Positions 26,382-33,716 of a DNA stretch of 64,000 nt are shown here, in pieces. The stretch is from assembly GCA_963839375.1 (NCBI GenBank), contig CAWIUY010000007.1:310001-374000 (forward strand), written 5' to 3'. Source of the stretch: JAABTL01 sp963839375 (GTDB lineage: Bacteria > Deinococcota > Deinococci > Deinococcales > Trueperaceae). The notes beneath the pieces were generated by a model. The model made no database searches and was not told where the DNA came from. It saw only the letters and a program-made list of their open reading frames with translations. How positions within the stretch are numbered: the stretch's first letter is position 1; every line of letters starts with the position of its first letter. A program made the position numbers and the translations under genes.

Positions 26382-27008
26382 TCAGTCCTGCAACGCGTCT
26401 TCGAGAGCGGCCCGGACGACGGCCTCGCTGGGGCTCGACACCTGGACGCCGTCGACCAGGACCGAGGGCGTGCTGCGCAGGTCGAGGCTCGTCGCCAGCG
26501 CCGCGTCCGCCTGCACCGCCTCGAGGCTGCTCGGGTCCTCGAGGCACTGATCGAGCAGCTCCGGGTCGAGGCCCGGGGCGTAGGTGCGCGCCAACTCGAC
26601 CGCCCGGCGGGCGTCGGCGAGCTCCGTCTGGGCGCGGAAGAGCGGCGTCTTCATCTCCCAGAACAGGGCGTTGTCCTGCCGGTAGACGCACTCGCCGATC
26701 CGCGCGACGTGCTCGGAGGCCGGACCGAGCACCGGCAGGTTGACGAACACGACCCGCACCAAGCCTTCGTCGACGAGGTCGCGACGCACGCCAGGCATGA
26801 CGTTCAGCTCGAACGCCTGGCAGCCGGGGCAGCGGAAGTCCTCGAAGACCGTGAGCGTGACCGGTGCGGCCGGATCGCCCAAGGTCGGTTGCCCGGTGGG
26901 GTCGAGTTCGGCGGCAGCCGGGGTGCCGAGTCGAGGCACGATCAGGATGCCGGCCACGACCAGCACGGCGACGACGACGGTCACGAGGGTCAGGCGTTGC
27001 GGGGTCAT
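26382..27008 (-). CDS. DsbA/BdbD-like membrane-anchored thiol oxidase
   Basis: 208 aa. An N-terminal signal anchor (residues 8-26) is followed by a thioredoxin-fold DsbA domain with CPGC in EDFRCPGCQAFE near residue 60 and cis-proline in RSTPSVLVDG. It should introduce disulfides into exported proteins such as the subtilase. Leaderless (TAGCAT, 7 nt). Forms an operon with dsbB. Confidence 0.92.
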   Translation of the reverse strand: MTPQRLTLVTVVVAVLVVAGILIVPRLGTPAAAELDPTGQPTLGDPAAPVTLTVFEDFRCPGCQAFELNVMPGVRRDLVDEGLVRVVFVNLPVLGPASEHVARIGECVYRQDNALFWEMKTPLFRAQTELADARRAVELARTYAPGLDPELLDQCLEDPSSLEAVQADAALATSLDLRSTPSVLVDGVQVSSPSEAVVRAALEDALQD

Positions 27009-27015
27009 GCGGCCG

Positions 27016-27021
27016 ATGCTA
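27016..27021 (-). promoter_or_regulatory. -10 element TAGCAT of dsbA-dsbB (leaderless)
   Basis: Minus-strand TAGCAT, 7 nt before ATG 27008. Confidence 0.5.
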
Positions 27022-27059
27022 CGACGCCAGGCGGGTCGACGAGGTCGGCCGCCCAGCCA

Positions 27060-27728
27060 TCAGTGGTGGTCGATGCCGTGGTAGGCGGCGAGGAACGACT
27101 GCATGCCCTCGACGTCGATCTCGTCGAAGCGTGCCAGGCGCTGCCACGCCGTGAGCGCGTACGTGGTCGGCATGTCGTCCCGCGGCACGATCACCACGCG
27201 CGGGTAGCGTCCGCCGACCACCCCCTCGAGCGCCTCGACGTGGGCCTCGTTCTCCACCGGGGACCCGGCCCGGTACCAGAGCACCACGCCGCCGTCCTCC
27301 ATGTTGTGGATCACCCGCTGCTCCTCGACGGGTTCCACGTAGCTGCCCCAAGGCGCGAGGTCGGGCGTGTGCCAACCCGAGGTCGGCGGGTTCGAGTTGT
27401 ACGCGGGCGTCGCGGTCCCCAGCGCCACGTGGACGTTGCCCTGGCTGGCGAAGCGGTCGCCCGGCGCGTTGCGTTCGCGCGCCACGTTGATGCCGACCTG
27501 GACGAGGACGAGCACGGCGATGCCGCCGAGGCCCAGGATCCACGGTAGCGAGAGCGCCTGGCGGCGGCCGGGGCGCGAGCCCGACGTGCGTCGGGGCGGT
27601 GCGGGCGTGGTGTCGTTCCGGGCGGCCGCCGGCGCCGGCGTGCGCGTGTCGGACGCCTTCGCAGCCCCGTTCGGCGTCGAGGGGGTCCGGGCCGGGGGGG
27701 CGGTACGCGTGCGCTTCTTCTTGGCCAT
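27060..27728 (-). CDS. DUF3105 membrane-anchored protein
   Basis: 222 aa. A long basic, Pro/Thr/Ala-rich cytoplasmic N terminus (residues 1-57) precedes a membrane helix (about 60-82) and a DUF3105 domain with the typical YNSNPPTSGWHTPD and HNMEDGGVVLWY. The HN and HTP residues suggest metal binding, but no function is established. Often found near Dsb or copper genes; here it precedes dsbA on the same strand by 51 bp. Its promoter mirrors that of the DUF1499 gene. Confidence 0.85.
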   Translation of the reverse strand: MAKKKRTRTAPPARTPSTPNGAAKASDTRTPAPAAARNDTTPAPPRRTSGSRPGRRQALSLPWILGLGGIAVLVLVQVGINVARERNAPGDRFASQGNVHVALGTATPAYNSNPPTSGWHTPDLAPWGSYVEPVEEQRVIHNMEDGGVVLWYRAGSPVENEAHVEALEGVVGGRYPRVVIVPRDDMPTTYALTAWQRLARFDEIDVEGMQSFLAAYHGIDHH

Positions 27729-27736
27729 GATCGCTT

Positions 27737-27773
27737 CAACCTACAATCTCCCGCGGCGGGGTTGCGTAGGTTG
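27737..27773. promoter_or_regulatory. Mirror-image divergent promoter, CAACCTAC-N21-GTAGGTTG
   Basis: Perfect 8-bp arms at 27737-27744 and 27766-27773. Each arm contains a TAGGTT -10 pointing outward: plus-strand 27767-27772 (6 nt before ATG 27779) and minus-strand 27738-27743 (9 nt before ATG 27728). Confidence 0.6.
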
Positions 27774-27778
27774 GCGAC

Positions 27779-28255
27779 ATGTCACGCCATACGTCGCGTT
27801 TCGTGGGCCCGTGGGGCACCGCGCTGCTCTCGCTCGCCTTCGCGCAAGGGGGAGGTCTGGCCGAGCCCGTCCTCGCTCCCTGCCCCAGGACCCCCAACTG
27901 CGTCAGCACCGAGGCTCCGGCCTCCGACACGGTCCACGCCCTGCCGCCGTTGCCGCTCCCGGCTGAGCTCGATCCCGAGGCCGCGCTCGACGCGTTCGAG
28001 GCGGTCGTGCGACGCGAGCGGCGCACCGAGGTGCTGACGCGCGAACCGCTGGCGCTCCACGCCATCGACCACAGCCGCATCTTCCGCTTCGTCGACGACG
28101 TCCATGCCCGGGTCGACCCCGCCGAACGCCTCCTGCACGCGCGCTCGGCCTCGCGGGTGGGCGGCGGCGACCTGGGTGTGAACCGCCGCCGGCTGACGCG
28201 GTGGTTCACCGAGCTGGCCGGCACGTGGGGCGTGGACTGGCAGGGTACGCGGTGA
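27779..28255 (+). CDS. DUF1499 family exported protein
   Basis: 158 aa. A hydrophobic N terminus (residues 9-24) looks like a signal peptide or anchor. The DUF1499 domain shows CPRTPNCVST, a central FVDDVHARV and ASRVGGGDLGVNRRR. Function of the family is unknown. Leaderless: TAGGTT is 6 nt before the ATG. Followed by 206 bp to sodA. Confidence 0.8.
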   Translation: MSRHTSRFVGPWGTALLSLAFAQGGGLAEPVLAPCPRTPNCVSTEAPASDTVHALPPLPLPAELDPEAALDAFEAVVRRERRTEVLTREPLALHAIDHSRIFRFVDDVHARVDPAERLLHARSASRVGGGDLGVNRRRLTRWFTELAGTWGVDWQGTR

Positions 28256-28329
28256 ACCGGCGGAGCCCAGGCGTGCGCGCATGGTGGGTGCGCGTGCGCT
28301 CGCGCCGTGCACCCCGGCCGCGCCGTTGC

Positions 28330-28335
28330 TAGAGT
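28330..28335 (+). promoter_or_regulatory. Possible -10 element TAGAGT of sodA
   Basis: TAGAGT lies 126 nt before sodA, predicting a leader of about 120 nt. The leader holds repeats of ACCGACCG and two copies of CGTACCGA around 28404-28450, of unknown meaning. Confidence 0.35.
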
Positions 28336-28461
28336 GCGGTCGTCGACCTCGCAGTCCGTCGGCGAGCGCCGCGCGATCCCGTGCGTCCGCTTCGCCCACC
28401 GAGCGTACCGACCGACCGCAGCGACCGACCGTCACGAACGACCGTACCGAAAGGGGAGACC

Positions 28462-29076
28462 ATGTCCTTCGAACTGCCCGATCTGCCGTACCCGACGAGC
28501 GCCCTCGAACCCCACATCGACGCCCGCACGATGGAGATCCACCACGACAAGCACCACGCGACCTACACGACGAAGCTGAACGGCGCTCTGGAAGCGCATC
28601 CGGCCCTGCAGTCGAAGCCGATCGAGGAGCTGTTGCGGGGCATCGACACGTTGCCGTCCGAGCTCCAGACGGCCGTCCGCAACAACGGCGGCGGCTACGC
28701 CAACCACAACCTGTTCTGGCAGATCATGTCGCCGCAGGGCGGCGGTCAGCCGAGCGGCGAGCTCGCGACGGCCATCGACGACGCGTTCGGTTCGTTCGAC
28801 GCGTTCAAGAGCTCCTTCAGCGACGCCGCGCTCAACCGCTTCGGTTCGGGCTGGGCGTGGTTGGTCGTCGACGGGGAGGGCGCGCTGCACGTCTACTCGA
28901 CCGCCAACCAGGACTCGCCGTTCATGTCCGGTCACACGCCGATCCTGGGCCTGGACGTGTGGGAGCACGCCTACTACCTCCACTACCAGAACCGGCGCCC
29001 CGATTACGTCGAGGCGTTCTGGCGGGTCGTCGATTGGTCCCAAGTGGCCAAGTCGTACGCCGCCGCGCGCGCGTGA
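28462..29076 (+). CDS. sodA: Fe/Mn superoxide dismutase
   Basis: Dismutates superoxide in the cytoplasm. 204 aa. Metal ligands are His in HHDKHHATY, His in NHNLFW, and Asp and His in LDVWEHAYY; the GGGGQP-type region (MSPQGGGQPSGEL) favours manganese, but metal choice cannot be settled by eye. AAGGGGAG (28451-28458) is 3-4 nt from the ATG. Deinococcota rely on Mn-SOD for oxidative resistance. A perfect 16-bp hairpin follows 36 bp after the stop. Confidence 0.95.
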   Translation: MSFELPDLPYPTSALEPHIDARTMEIHHDKHHATYTTKLNGALEAHPALQSKPIEELLRGIDTLPSELQTAVRNNGGGYANHNLFWQIMSPQGGGQPSGELATAIDDAFGSFDAFKSSFSDAALNRFGSGWAWLVVDGEGALHVYSTANQDSPFMSGHTPILGLDVWEHAYYLHYQNRRPDYVEAFWRVVDWSQVAKSYAAARA

Positions 29077-29112
29077 TCGACTGACCACCATCGCCCAGCC
29101 CACCTAGGCTGC

Positions 29113-29147
29113 GACCGAGGCGGGACCCGACGGGTCCCGCCTCGGTC
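29113..29147 (+). terminator. 16-bp perfect stem-loop after sodA
   Basis: Arms 29113-29128 and 29132-29147, loop GAC. Very GC-rich and without a T-tract. It lies between the sodA stop and the -10 of comEA, insulating the two. Confidence 0.75.
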
Positions 29148-29149
29148 CG

Positions 29150-29155
29150 TACGGT
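29150..29155 (+). promoter_or_regulatory. -10 element TACGGT of comEA-comEC (leaderless)
   Basis: TACGGT, 6 nt before ATG 29162 and only 3 nt after the sodA hairpin. Confidence 0.5.
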
Positions 29156-29161
29156 GGGGCG

Positions 29162-29671
29162 ATGGGTCCCCGGGCCGAGCGTGTCACCTTCGTCCTGGCG
29201 CTCGTCGGCTGCGGCGTGCTGGCGCTCGGGGCGGGTTGGGGCCGGTGGCGGGCGACGCCGCTCGAGGTGGTGGTCGAGCGCCCCGACGTGGTGGTGGAGG
29301 TCGTCGGCGAGGTGGTCCATCCCGGTCGCTACACGCTCGCCTGGGGCAGCCGCGTCGGCGACCTGCTGGTCGCGGCCGGGGGCGCCACGGAGGCGGCCGC
29401 GCTGGAGCTGGTGCCCGCCGCCGCCCAGCTCTCCGACGGTGGCACCTGGGTGGTGCCTCGTGCCGGCGACCCCGCCGGCGGTGACCGGGTCGACGTCAAC
29501 GTCGCGAGCGAACGGCTCTTGGCGACGTTGCCCGGCGTCGGTCCCGTCACCGCTGCGAGGATCGCCCAGGCGCGTCCGTTCCGGTCGGTCGACGACCTCC
29601 TGCGGGTGCCGGGCATCGGACCCGTGCGTCTCGCCGCGCTGCGCGACTGGGTGACGGTCGGTGGCGGGTGA
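29162..29671 (+). CDS. comEA: Competence DNA receptor ComEA
   Basis: Membrane-anchored DNA-binding protein that receives double-stranded DNA in natural transformation. 169 aa: an N-terminal anchor (residues 9-26), a SLBB-like domain (VEVVGEVVHPGRYTLAWG) and a C-terminal helix-hairpin-helix pair (LATLPGVGPVTAARI and LLRVPGIGPVRLAAL). The stop overlaps the comEC start as GTGA. Confidence 0.92.
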   Translation: MGPRAERVTFVLALVGCGVLALGAGWGRWRATPLEVVVERPDVVVEVVGEVVHPGRYTLAWGSRVGDLLVAAGGATEAAALELVPAAAQLSDGGTWVVPRAGDPAGGDRVDVNVASERLLATLPGVGPVTAARIAQARPFRSVDDLLRVPGIGPVRLAALRDWVTVGGG

Positions 29672-31914
29672 GCGACGGGCCCGGACACGTGCCCTGGGCG
29701 TGGCCGTGGGCGGTCGGCGTCGTGCTCGGCGTCGCGCTCGGGCTCGGGGCGAGCGGTCCCGGGGGCGCGGGGCGAGCGCTCGTCGGGCTGCTGGCGGGGC
29801 TCGGCGCGTTCGTCGTCGTGCGTCGGTGCGGCGCGCGCGCCGCCCGCGCGAGCCGGCTGGGCGCGTGGCTGCTCCTGGGCCTGGCGCTCGGGCTGGGGCG
29901 TGGGCTGCTGGCCGCGTCCGCCCCCGATCCCTGGTCGGACCGGGCGGGCGACACCGTCGAAGTCGAGGCGCACGTCACCGACGGCGTCGGCTGGCCGGTC
30001 ACCGGGCCGCGGGTCGGTCTGCTGCTGCGCGGCCTCGAGGTCGGCGACGGTCGCGTGGTCCTGGAGGGGCGCCTCGAGCCCCTGGCCGGCCGCCGCAATC
30101 CCGGCGGTTTCGACGCGCGCGCCCACTACGCCCGCTTCGGCGTCACGTCCGCGCTGGTGGTGGCCTCGTTCGAGACGCGCGCCCCGCCCGGCGCCACCGC
30201 GCGCGCCCGCGCCGCCCTGCGGGCGGGCGTGGTGGCCGGCCTGGAGGGGTCGGCGGCGGCGCTCATGCAGGCCCTCACGCTGGGCCTGCGCGACGACCTG
30301 GGTCCGATCCGGGCGGCCTTCGCCGCGTCCGGTCTGGCCCACGTGTTGGCGTTGTCGGGCCTCCACGTCGGGGTCCTGGCCGGCACGCTGGTCGCGCTGG
30401 TGCGGGGTGTCGGTCGCCGTCGCAGCCTTGTCGTCGTGGCCGTGCTCGTCGCCTACGTCGCGATCGTCGGCGCCACGCCCTCGGTCGTACGGGCCACGGC
30501 GATGGTGTCGGTGGCCCTGCTCGGTCGGGCGTTCGGTCGTGGTGGCCACGGGTGGGCGACGCACCTGGCGCTCGCGGGTGGCGCTTCGCTCCTGGCCCGA
30601 CCGGCGTGGCTCGGCGACCTCGGTTTCCAGCTCTCGTACCTGTCGGTCGTGGGCATGGGCGTCGCGGCGCGACCCCTGGCCGCGCGGTGGGGGCCGTCGC
30701 GGCTGCCCCCGGCGAAGGGTCGACGCCGGCGCCGCTGGCGGGCGCAGCGGTGGCTGGCGGCGGCGCTGGCGGTGAGTGTGGCGGCGCAAGCGGCGACGCT
30801 GCCGTTGATCGCGTCGACCTTCGGCGCCGTGCCGCTCCTGGCGCCGATCGCCAACCTCCTGGCGGTGCCGCTGGCCAGCCTGCTCGTGCCCCTCGGTTTC
30901 GCGGCAGGGCTGGCCGGTCTGGTCGGCGAGGGCCTGGCGACGCTCGTGAACCGAGTGACCGCCGTCGTCGCCGCAGCGCTGCTCGGGCTCGCCCGCGTCA
31001 CGGCCCGCGCCCCGGCGCTGCCGTGGGGTGAGGTGGCGCCGGTGGGCTACGCGGCCTACACGCTGGCGGTGCTGGCGCTCCTGGCCGGGCTGCGCGGTGG
31101 CTGGCGACCCTGGCGGGCGGCGGTGGTCGTCCTCGCGGCCGCGCTGGTCACGCTGATCGTACCGCCCCGGACGGTGCCGCCCGACCTTCACGTGCTCGAC
31201 GTGGGGCAGGGCGACGCCACCCTGATCCGCGTGACCCGCGGGCAGGGCGTCCTCGTCGACGGCGGCGGGACCCCCTTCGGCGACTACGACGTGGGCGCCG
31301 GCATCGTGGTGCCGGCGTTGCGCGCCCTGGGGGTGGGCGCGCTGCCGCTCGTCATCGCCACGCACCCCGACCTCGACCACGTCGAGGGGCTCGTCGCGGT
31401 CCTCGCCGCCTTCCCCGTGGGTGCGCTCGTGATCGGGCACCCGGCGCCTGAGCGGCCCGTGCACGCCGATCTGATGGCGGCGGCCGCCGCGCGGGGCGTA
31501 CCCGTGCTCGAAGCGCGCCGTGGTGAACGCTACCGGGTCGGCGGCGCCACCTTCGAGGTGCTGAACCCGACCCACGAGCGTCACGGTGAGACGAACGACG
31601 ACTCGGTGGCGCTGCTGCTGCGCTGGGGCGCCGATCCGTGGGCCCTGCTGTTGGGCGACCTGCCGGCGACGGTCGAAGGCACGCTGGCGGTGCCGCCGAC
31701 CCCGGTGCTGCTCGTGCCGCACCACGGCTCGGCGTCCAGCACGTCCGAAGGCCTGCTGCGCGCGGCGCAGCCACGCTGGGCGCTGGTGTCGGTGGGTGTC
31801 AACCGCTTCGGTCATCCGGCGCCCGCGGTGCTCGCGCGCTTGGAGGCGGCGGGCGTCCAGGTGCGCATGACGCGGCGCGAGGGTGCGCTCCGGGTGCCCT
31901 ACCCGGTGCCTTGA
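29668..31914 (+). CDS. comEC: DNA uptake channel ComEC
   Basis: Inner-membrane channel and probable nuclease for single-strand DNA uptake. 748 aa: N-terminal OB-like DUF4131 region (VEVEAHVTDGVGWPVTG), the Competence domain with ASGLAHVLALSGLHVG and about eight membrane helices, then a C-terminal metallo-beta-lactamase domain from about residue 505 (VLDVGQGDATLI, ATHPDLDHVEG, NDDSVALLL, VPHHGSASST). All three domains are present, so uptake should be functional. Follows comEA with a 4-base overlap. Confidence 0.95.
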   Translation: MSDGPGHVPWAWPWAVGVVLGVALGLGASGPGGAGRALVGLLAGLGAFVVVRRCGARAARASRLGAWLLLGLALGLGRGLLAASAPDPWSDRAGDTVEVEAHVTDGVGWPVTGPRVGLLLRGLEVGDGRVVLEGRLEPLAGRRNPGGFDARAHYARFGVTSALVVASFETRAPPGATARARAALRAGVVAGLEGSAAALMQALTLGLRDDLGPIRAAFAASGLAHVLALSGLHVGVLAGTLVALVRGVGRRRSLVVVAVLVAYVAIVGATPSVVRATAMVSVALLGRAFGRGGHGWATHLALAGGASLLARPAWLGDLGFQLSYLSVVGMGVAARPLAARWGPSRLPPAKGRRRRRWRAQRWLAAALAVSVAAQAATLPLIASTFGAVPLLAPIANLLAVPLASLLVPLGFAAGLAGLVGEGLATLVNRVTAVVAAALLGLARVTARAPALPWGEVAPVGYAAYTLAVLALLAGLRGGWRPWRAAVVVLAAALVTLIVPPRTVPPDLHVLDVGQGDATLIRVTRGQGVLVDGGGTPFGDYDVGAGIVVPALRALGVGALPLVIATHPDLDHVEGLVAVLAAFPVGALVIGHPAPERPVHADLMAAAAARGVPVLEARRGERYRVGGATFEVLNPTHERHGETNDDSVALLLRWGADPWALLLGDLPATVEGTLAVPPTPVLLVPHHGSASSTSEGLLRAAQPRWALVSVGVNRFGHPAPAVLARLEAAGVQVRMTRREGALRVPYPVP

Positions 31915-31944
31915 GACCCTGTCGGCGGACGTCGGCGACCGTGC

Positions 31945-31950
31945 TAGCCT
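31945..31950 (+). promoter_or_regulatory. -10 element TAGCCT of the kinase-holA pair (leaderless)
   Basis: TAGCCT, 6 nt before ATG 31957, 30 bp after the comEC stop. Confidence 0.55.
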
Positions 31951-31956
31951 TGGCTG

Positions 31957-32715
31957 ATGTTGGAAACGATCCGGGTCCTCTCTCAACGCGGCATGTTGCG
32001 CGTCGAGTTGGCACGTTGGGACGAGCGGCTCGTCGTCGTCAAGCGCCTCGTCGGCGTGTCCGCCGACGTCGGGCGGAGGCTCGAGCGCGAGGCGGACGTG
32101 GTCCGCAAGCTCGACCACCCGAACATCGTGCCGCTCTTGGCCGCGTTCGACGGCAACGTCGTCTACGCGTACGTGCCGGGTGCCGACCTCGCCAACGTGC
32201 TCGATGGCGGTCCGCTGCCGGTCGCGCGGGCGGTGAAGGTGGCCGCCGACGTGCTGCAGGCCCTCGAACACGCACACGTGCTGGGCGTCGTCCACTGCGA
32301 CGTGAAACCCGCCAACGTGCTGCTCAAGGGCGAACGGGCGCTGCTCACCGACTTCGGCTTCGCCAAGGACTTGGCCCTCACCGCCATCACCGGCGACCAG
32401 GAGATGCTCGGGACGCCGAACTACATGGCGCCCGAACAGTTCCGCGGCGTGCGCACCGACCAGCGGTCCGACCTCTACGGCGTCGGCGCCGTGCTCTACC
32501 ACGCGCTCACCGGGGAGCCTCCGTACGGCTCGCAAGTGGTGCGTTGGCTGGTGGGTGACGACCGGGTGCCGCTCGCGCCCCTGCCGTCGGCGGCAGCCGC
32601 GTACGAGGACGTGGTCCTCAGGGCGCTCGCGCGCGCCCCCGAGGCGCGCTTCCCCGACGCCAGCACGATGCTGAGGGCGCTGCGGGCGGCCGCGGTACCA
32701 GCGGCGCACGCCTGA
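31957..32715 (+). CDS. Small Ser/Thr protein kinase without a canonical glycine loop
   Basis: 252 aa, little more than a kinase domain. VVVKRL lysine K29, catalytic loop HCDVKPAN (His113-Cys-Asp115; a non-RD kinase since Arg is replaced by Cys), DFG at 132-134 and MAPEQF are present. No GxGxxG loop can be seen before K29, so nucleotide binding may be altered. No transmembrane or PASTA region. It sits between comEC and holA, which are usually neighbours, and has its own leaderless promoter. Role unknown; control of DNA uptake or replication is only a contextual guess. Confidence 0.88.
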   Translation: MLETIRVLSQRGMLRVELARWDERLVVVKRLVGVSADVGRRLEREADVVRKLDHPNIVPLLAAFDGNVVYAYVPGADLANVLDGGPLPVARAVKVAADVLQALEHAHVLGVVHCDVKPANVLLKGERALLTDFGFAKDLALTAITGDQEMLGTPNYMAPEQFRGVRTDQRSDLYGVGAVLYHALTGEPPYGSQVVRWLVGDDRVPLAPLPSAAAAYEDVVLRALARAPEARFPDASTMLRALRAAAVPAAHA

Positions 32716-32723
32716 GAGGCCCC

Positions 32724-33716
32724 GTGCTCCAGGTCTTCGTCGGCGATCCGTTCCTGTCACGACGTTCTGCGCGGGCGGCGCTGGGCGAGCTCGCCCGCGC
32801 CGCCGGCGTCGAGGTGGCTGCCGTGCGGCGGTTCGGCGAGGACGCCACGGCCGCCGGTCTCGGTGACGCCCTCGGTCAGGGAGGCCTGTTCGGTCGCGTG
32901 GTCGCCTTCGTCGACCTCGACGAGGCGTTCGTGGGGGCCGGCCACACGGCCGCCCGCAACGCCCTGATCGACGTTCTCGAGGGGGCGGGCGACGCCGACG
33001 TGGTGGTGCTCGACGCCGCCGCCACGCCCGCTCGCCGCAAACGCTGGGGCGCCCTCGGCCGGGTCGTCGAGCAACCGACGCCACGCTTCGGGCAACGCAG
33101 CCGTTGGCTCGCGAACGAGCTGAAGACCGCCGGCGTGGACGTCCGCGGCGACGTCGCCGGAGCGCTCTCGGACGCCTTCGGCGACGACCTTCCGGGTCTG
33201 GCGGGTGAAGTCGCCAAGCTCGCGGTGCTGGCCGGACCGATCACGCCCGAACGTGCGCTCGACGTCGCCCACCGCCCTGCCCAGCGCAGCGCTTTCGACC
33301 TGGTCGACGCGCTCGCGGCTGGCGACGCGGCCGCCGCCCTGGCGCTGGTGCGCCAGCTCCTCGAGGGCGGCGAACCACCGGTTCGGGTTCACGCCGCGCT
33401 CGCCTGGCACGTCGACCTGGTGACGCGGTGTGCGGCCCTGGCGCTGCGGGACCCGCTGGTGGCCAAGGACGAGGCCGTGCGCACGTTGAAGACCTCGCCC
33501 TACCCGACGGGGCGGGCGCTGGAGGTGGCCCGTGGGCTCGACGAGCCGACGCTGGCGGCGATCGCCGAAGCCACCGTGCGCGCCGACGTGGCGATGAAGA
33601 CGGGGCGCGACCCGGCGTGGGCGCTCGAGCACTGCGTGCTGACGCTGGTCGCGCGGTTCGGCGCTCGCAGGCGGGCGCCGAACCGCGGCGGGGGTCAGAG
33701 GCCGAGCGGCCGGTAG
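32724..33716 (+). CDS. holA: DNA polymerase III subunit delta
   Basis: Clamp-loader wrench that opens the beta sliding clamp. 330 aa from GTG 32724. Opening LQVFVGDPFLSRRSA, a hydrophobic clamp-contact region (GGLFGRVVAFVD) and the all-helical C-terminal collar (LVDALAAGDAAAALALVRQLLEGGE) fit the family. Low primary conservation is normal for delta. The comEC-holA neighbourhood seen in Bacillus and others supports the call. It starts 8 bp after the kinase stop and overlaps the convergent xylB end by 22 bp. Confidence 0.9.
   Translation: MLQVFVGDPFLSRRSARAALGELARAAGVEVAAVRRFGEDATAAGLGDALGQGGLFGRVVAFVDLDEAFVGAGHTAARNALIDVLEGAGDADVVVLDAAATPARRKRWGALGRVVEQPTPRFGQRSRWLANELKTAGVDVRGDVAGALSDAFGDDLPGLAGEVAKLAVLAGPITPERALDVAHRPAQRSAFDLVDALAAGDAAAALALVRQLLEGGEPPVRVHAALAWHVDLVTRCAALALRDPLVAKDEAVRTLKTSPYPTGRALEVARGLDEPTLAAIAEATVRADVAMKTGRDPAWALEHCVLTLVARFGARRRAPNRGGGQRPSGR

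Noticed and set aside
29105..29147. Small RNA: TAGGCT at 29105-29110 just before a 16-bp hairpin
   Set aside because: The start would fall inside the hairpin itself; the stem is better explained as the sodA terminator.
29329..33084. Open frame of over 1,200 codons on the minus strand opposite comEA, comEC and the kinase
   Set aside because: Arg/Gln/Pro-rich composition and full overlap with confirmed genes mark it as a shadow frame.
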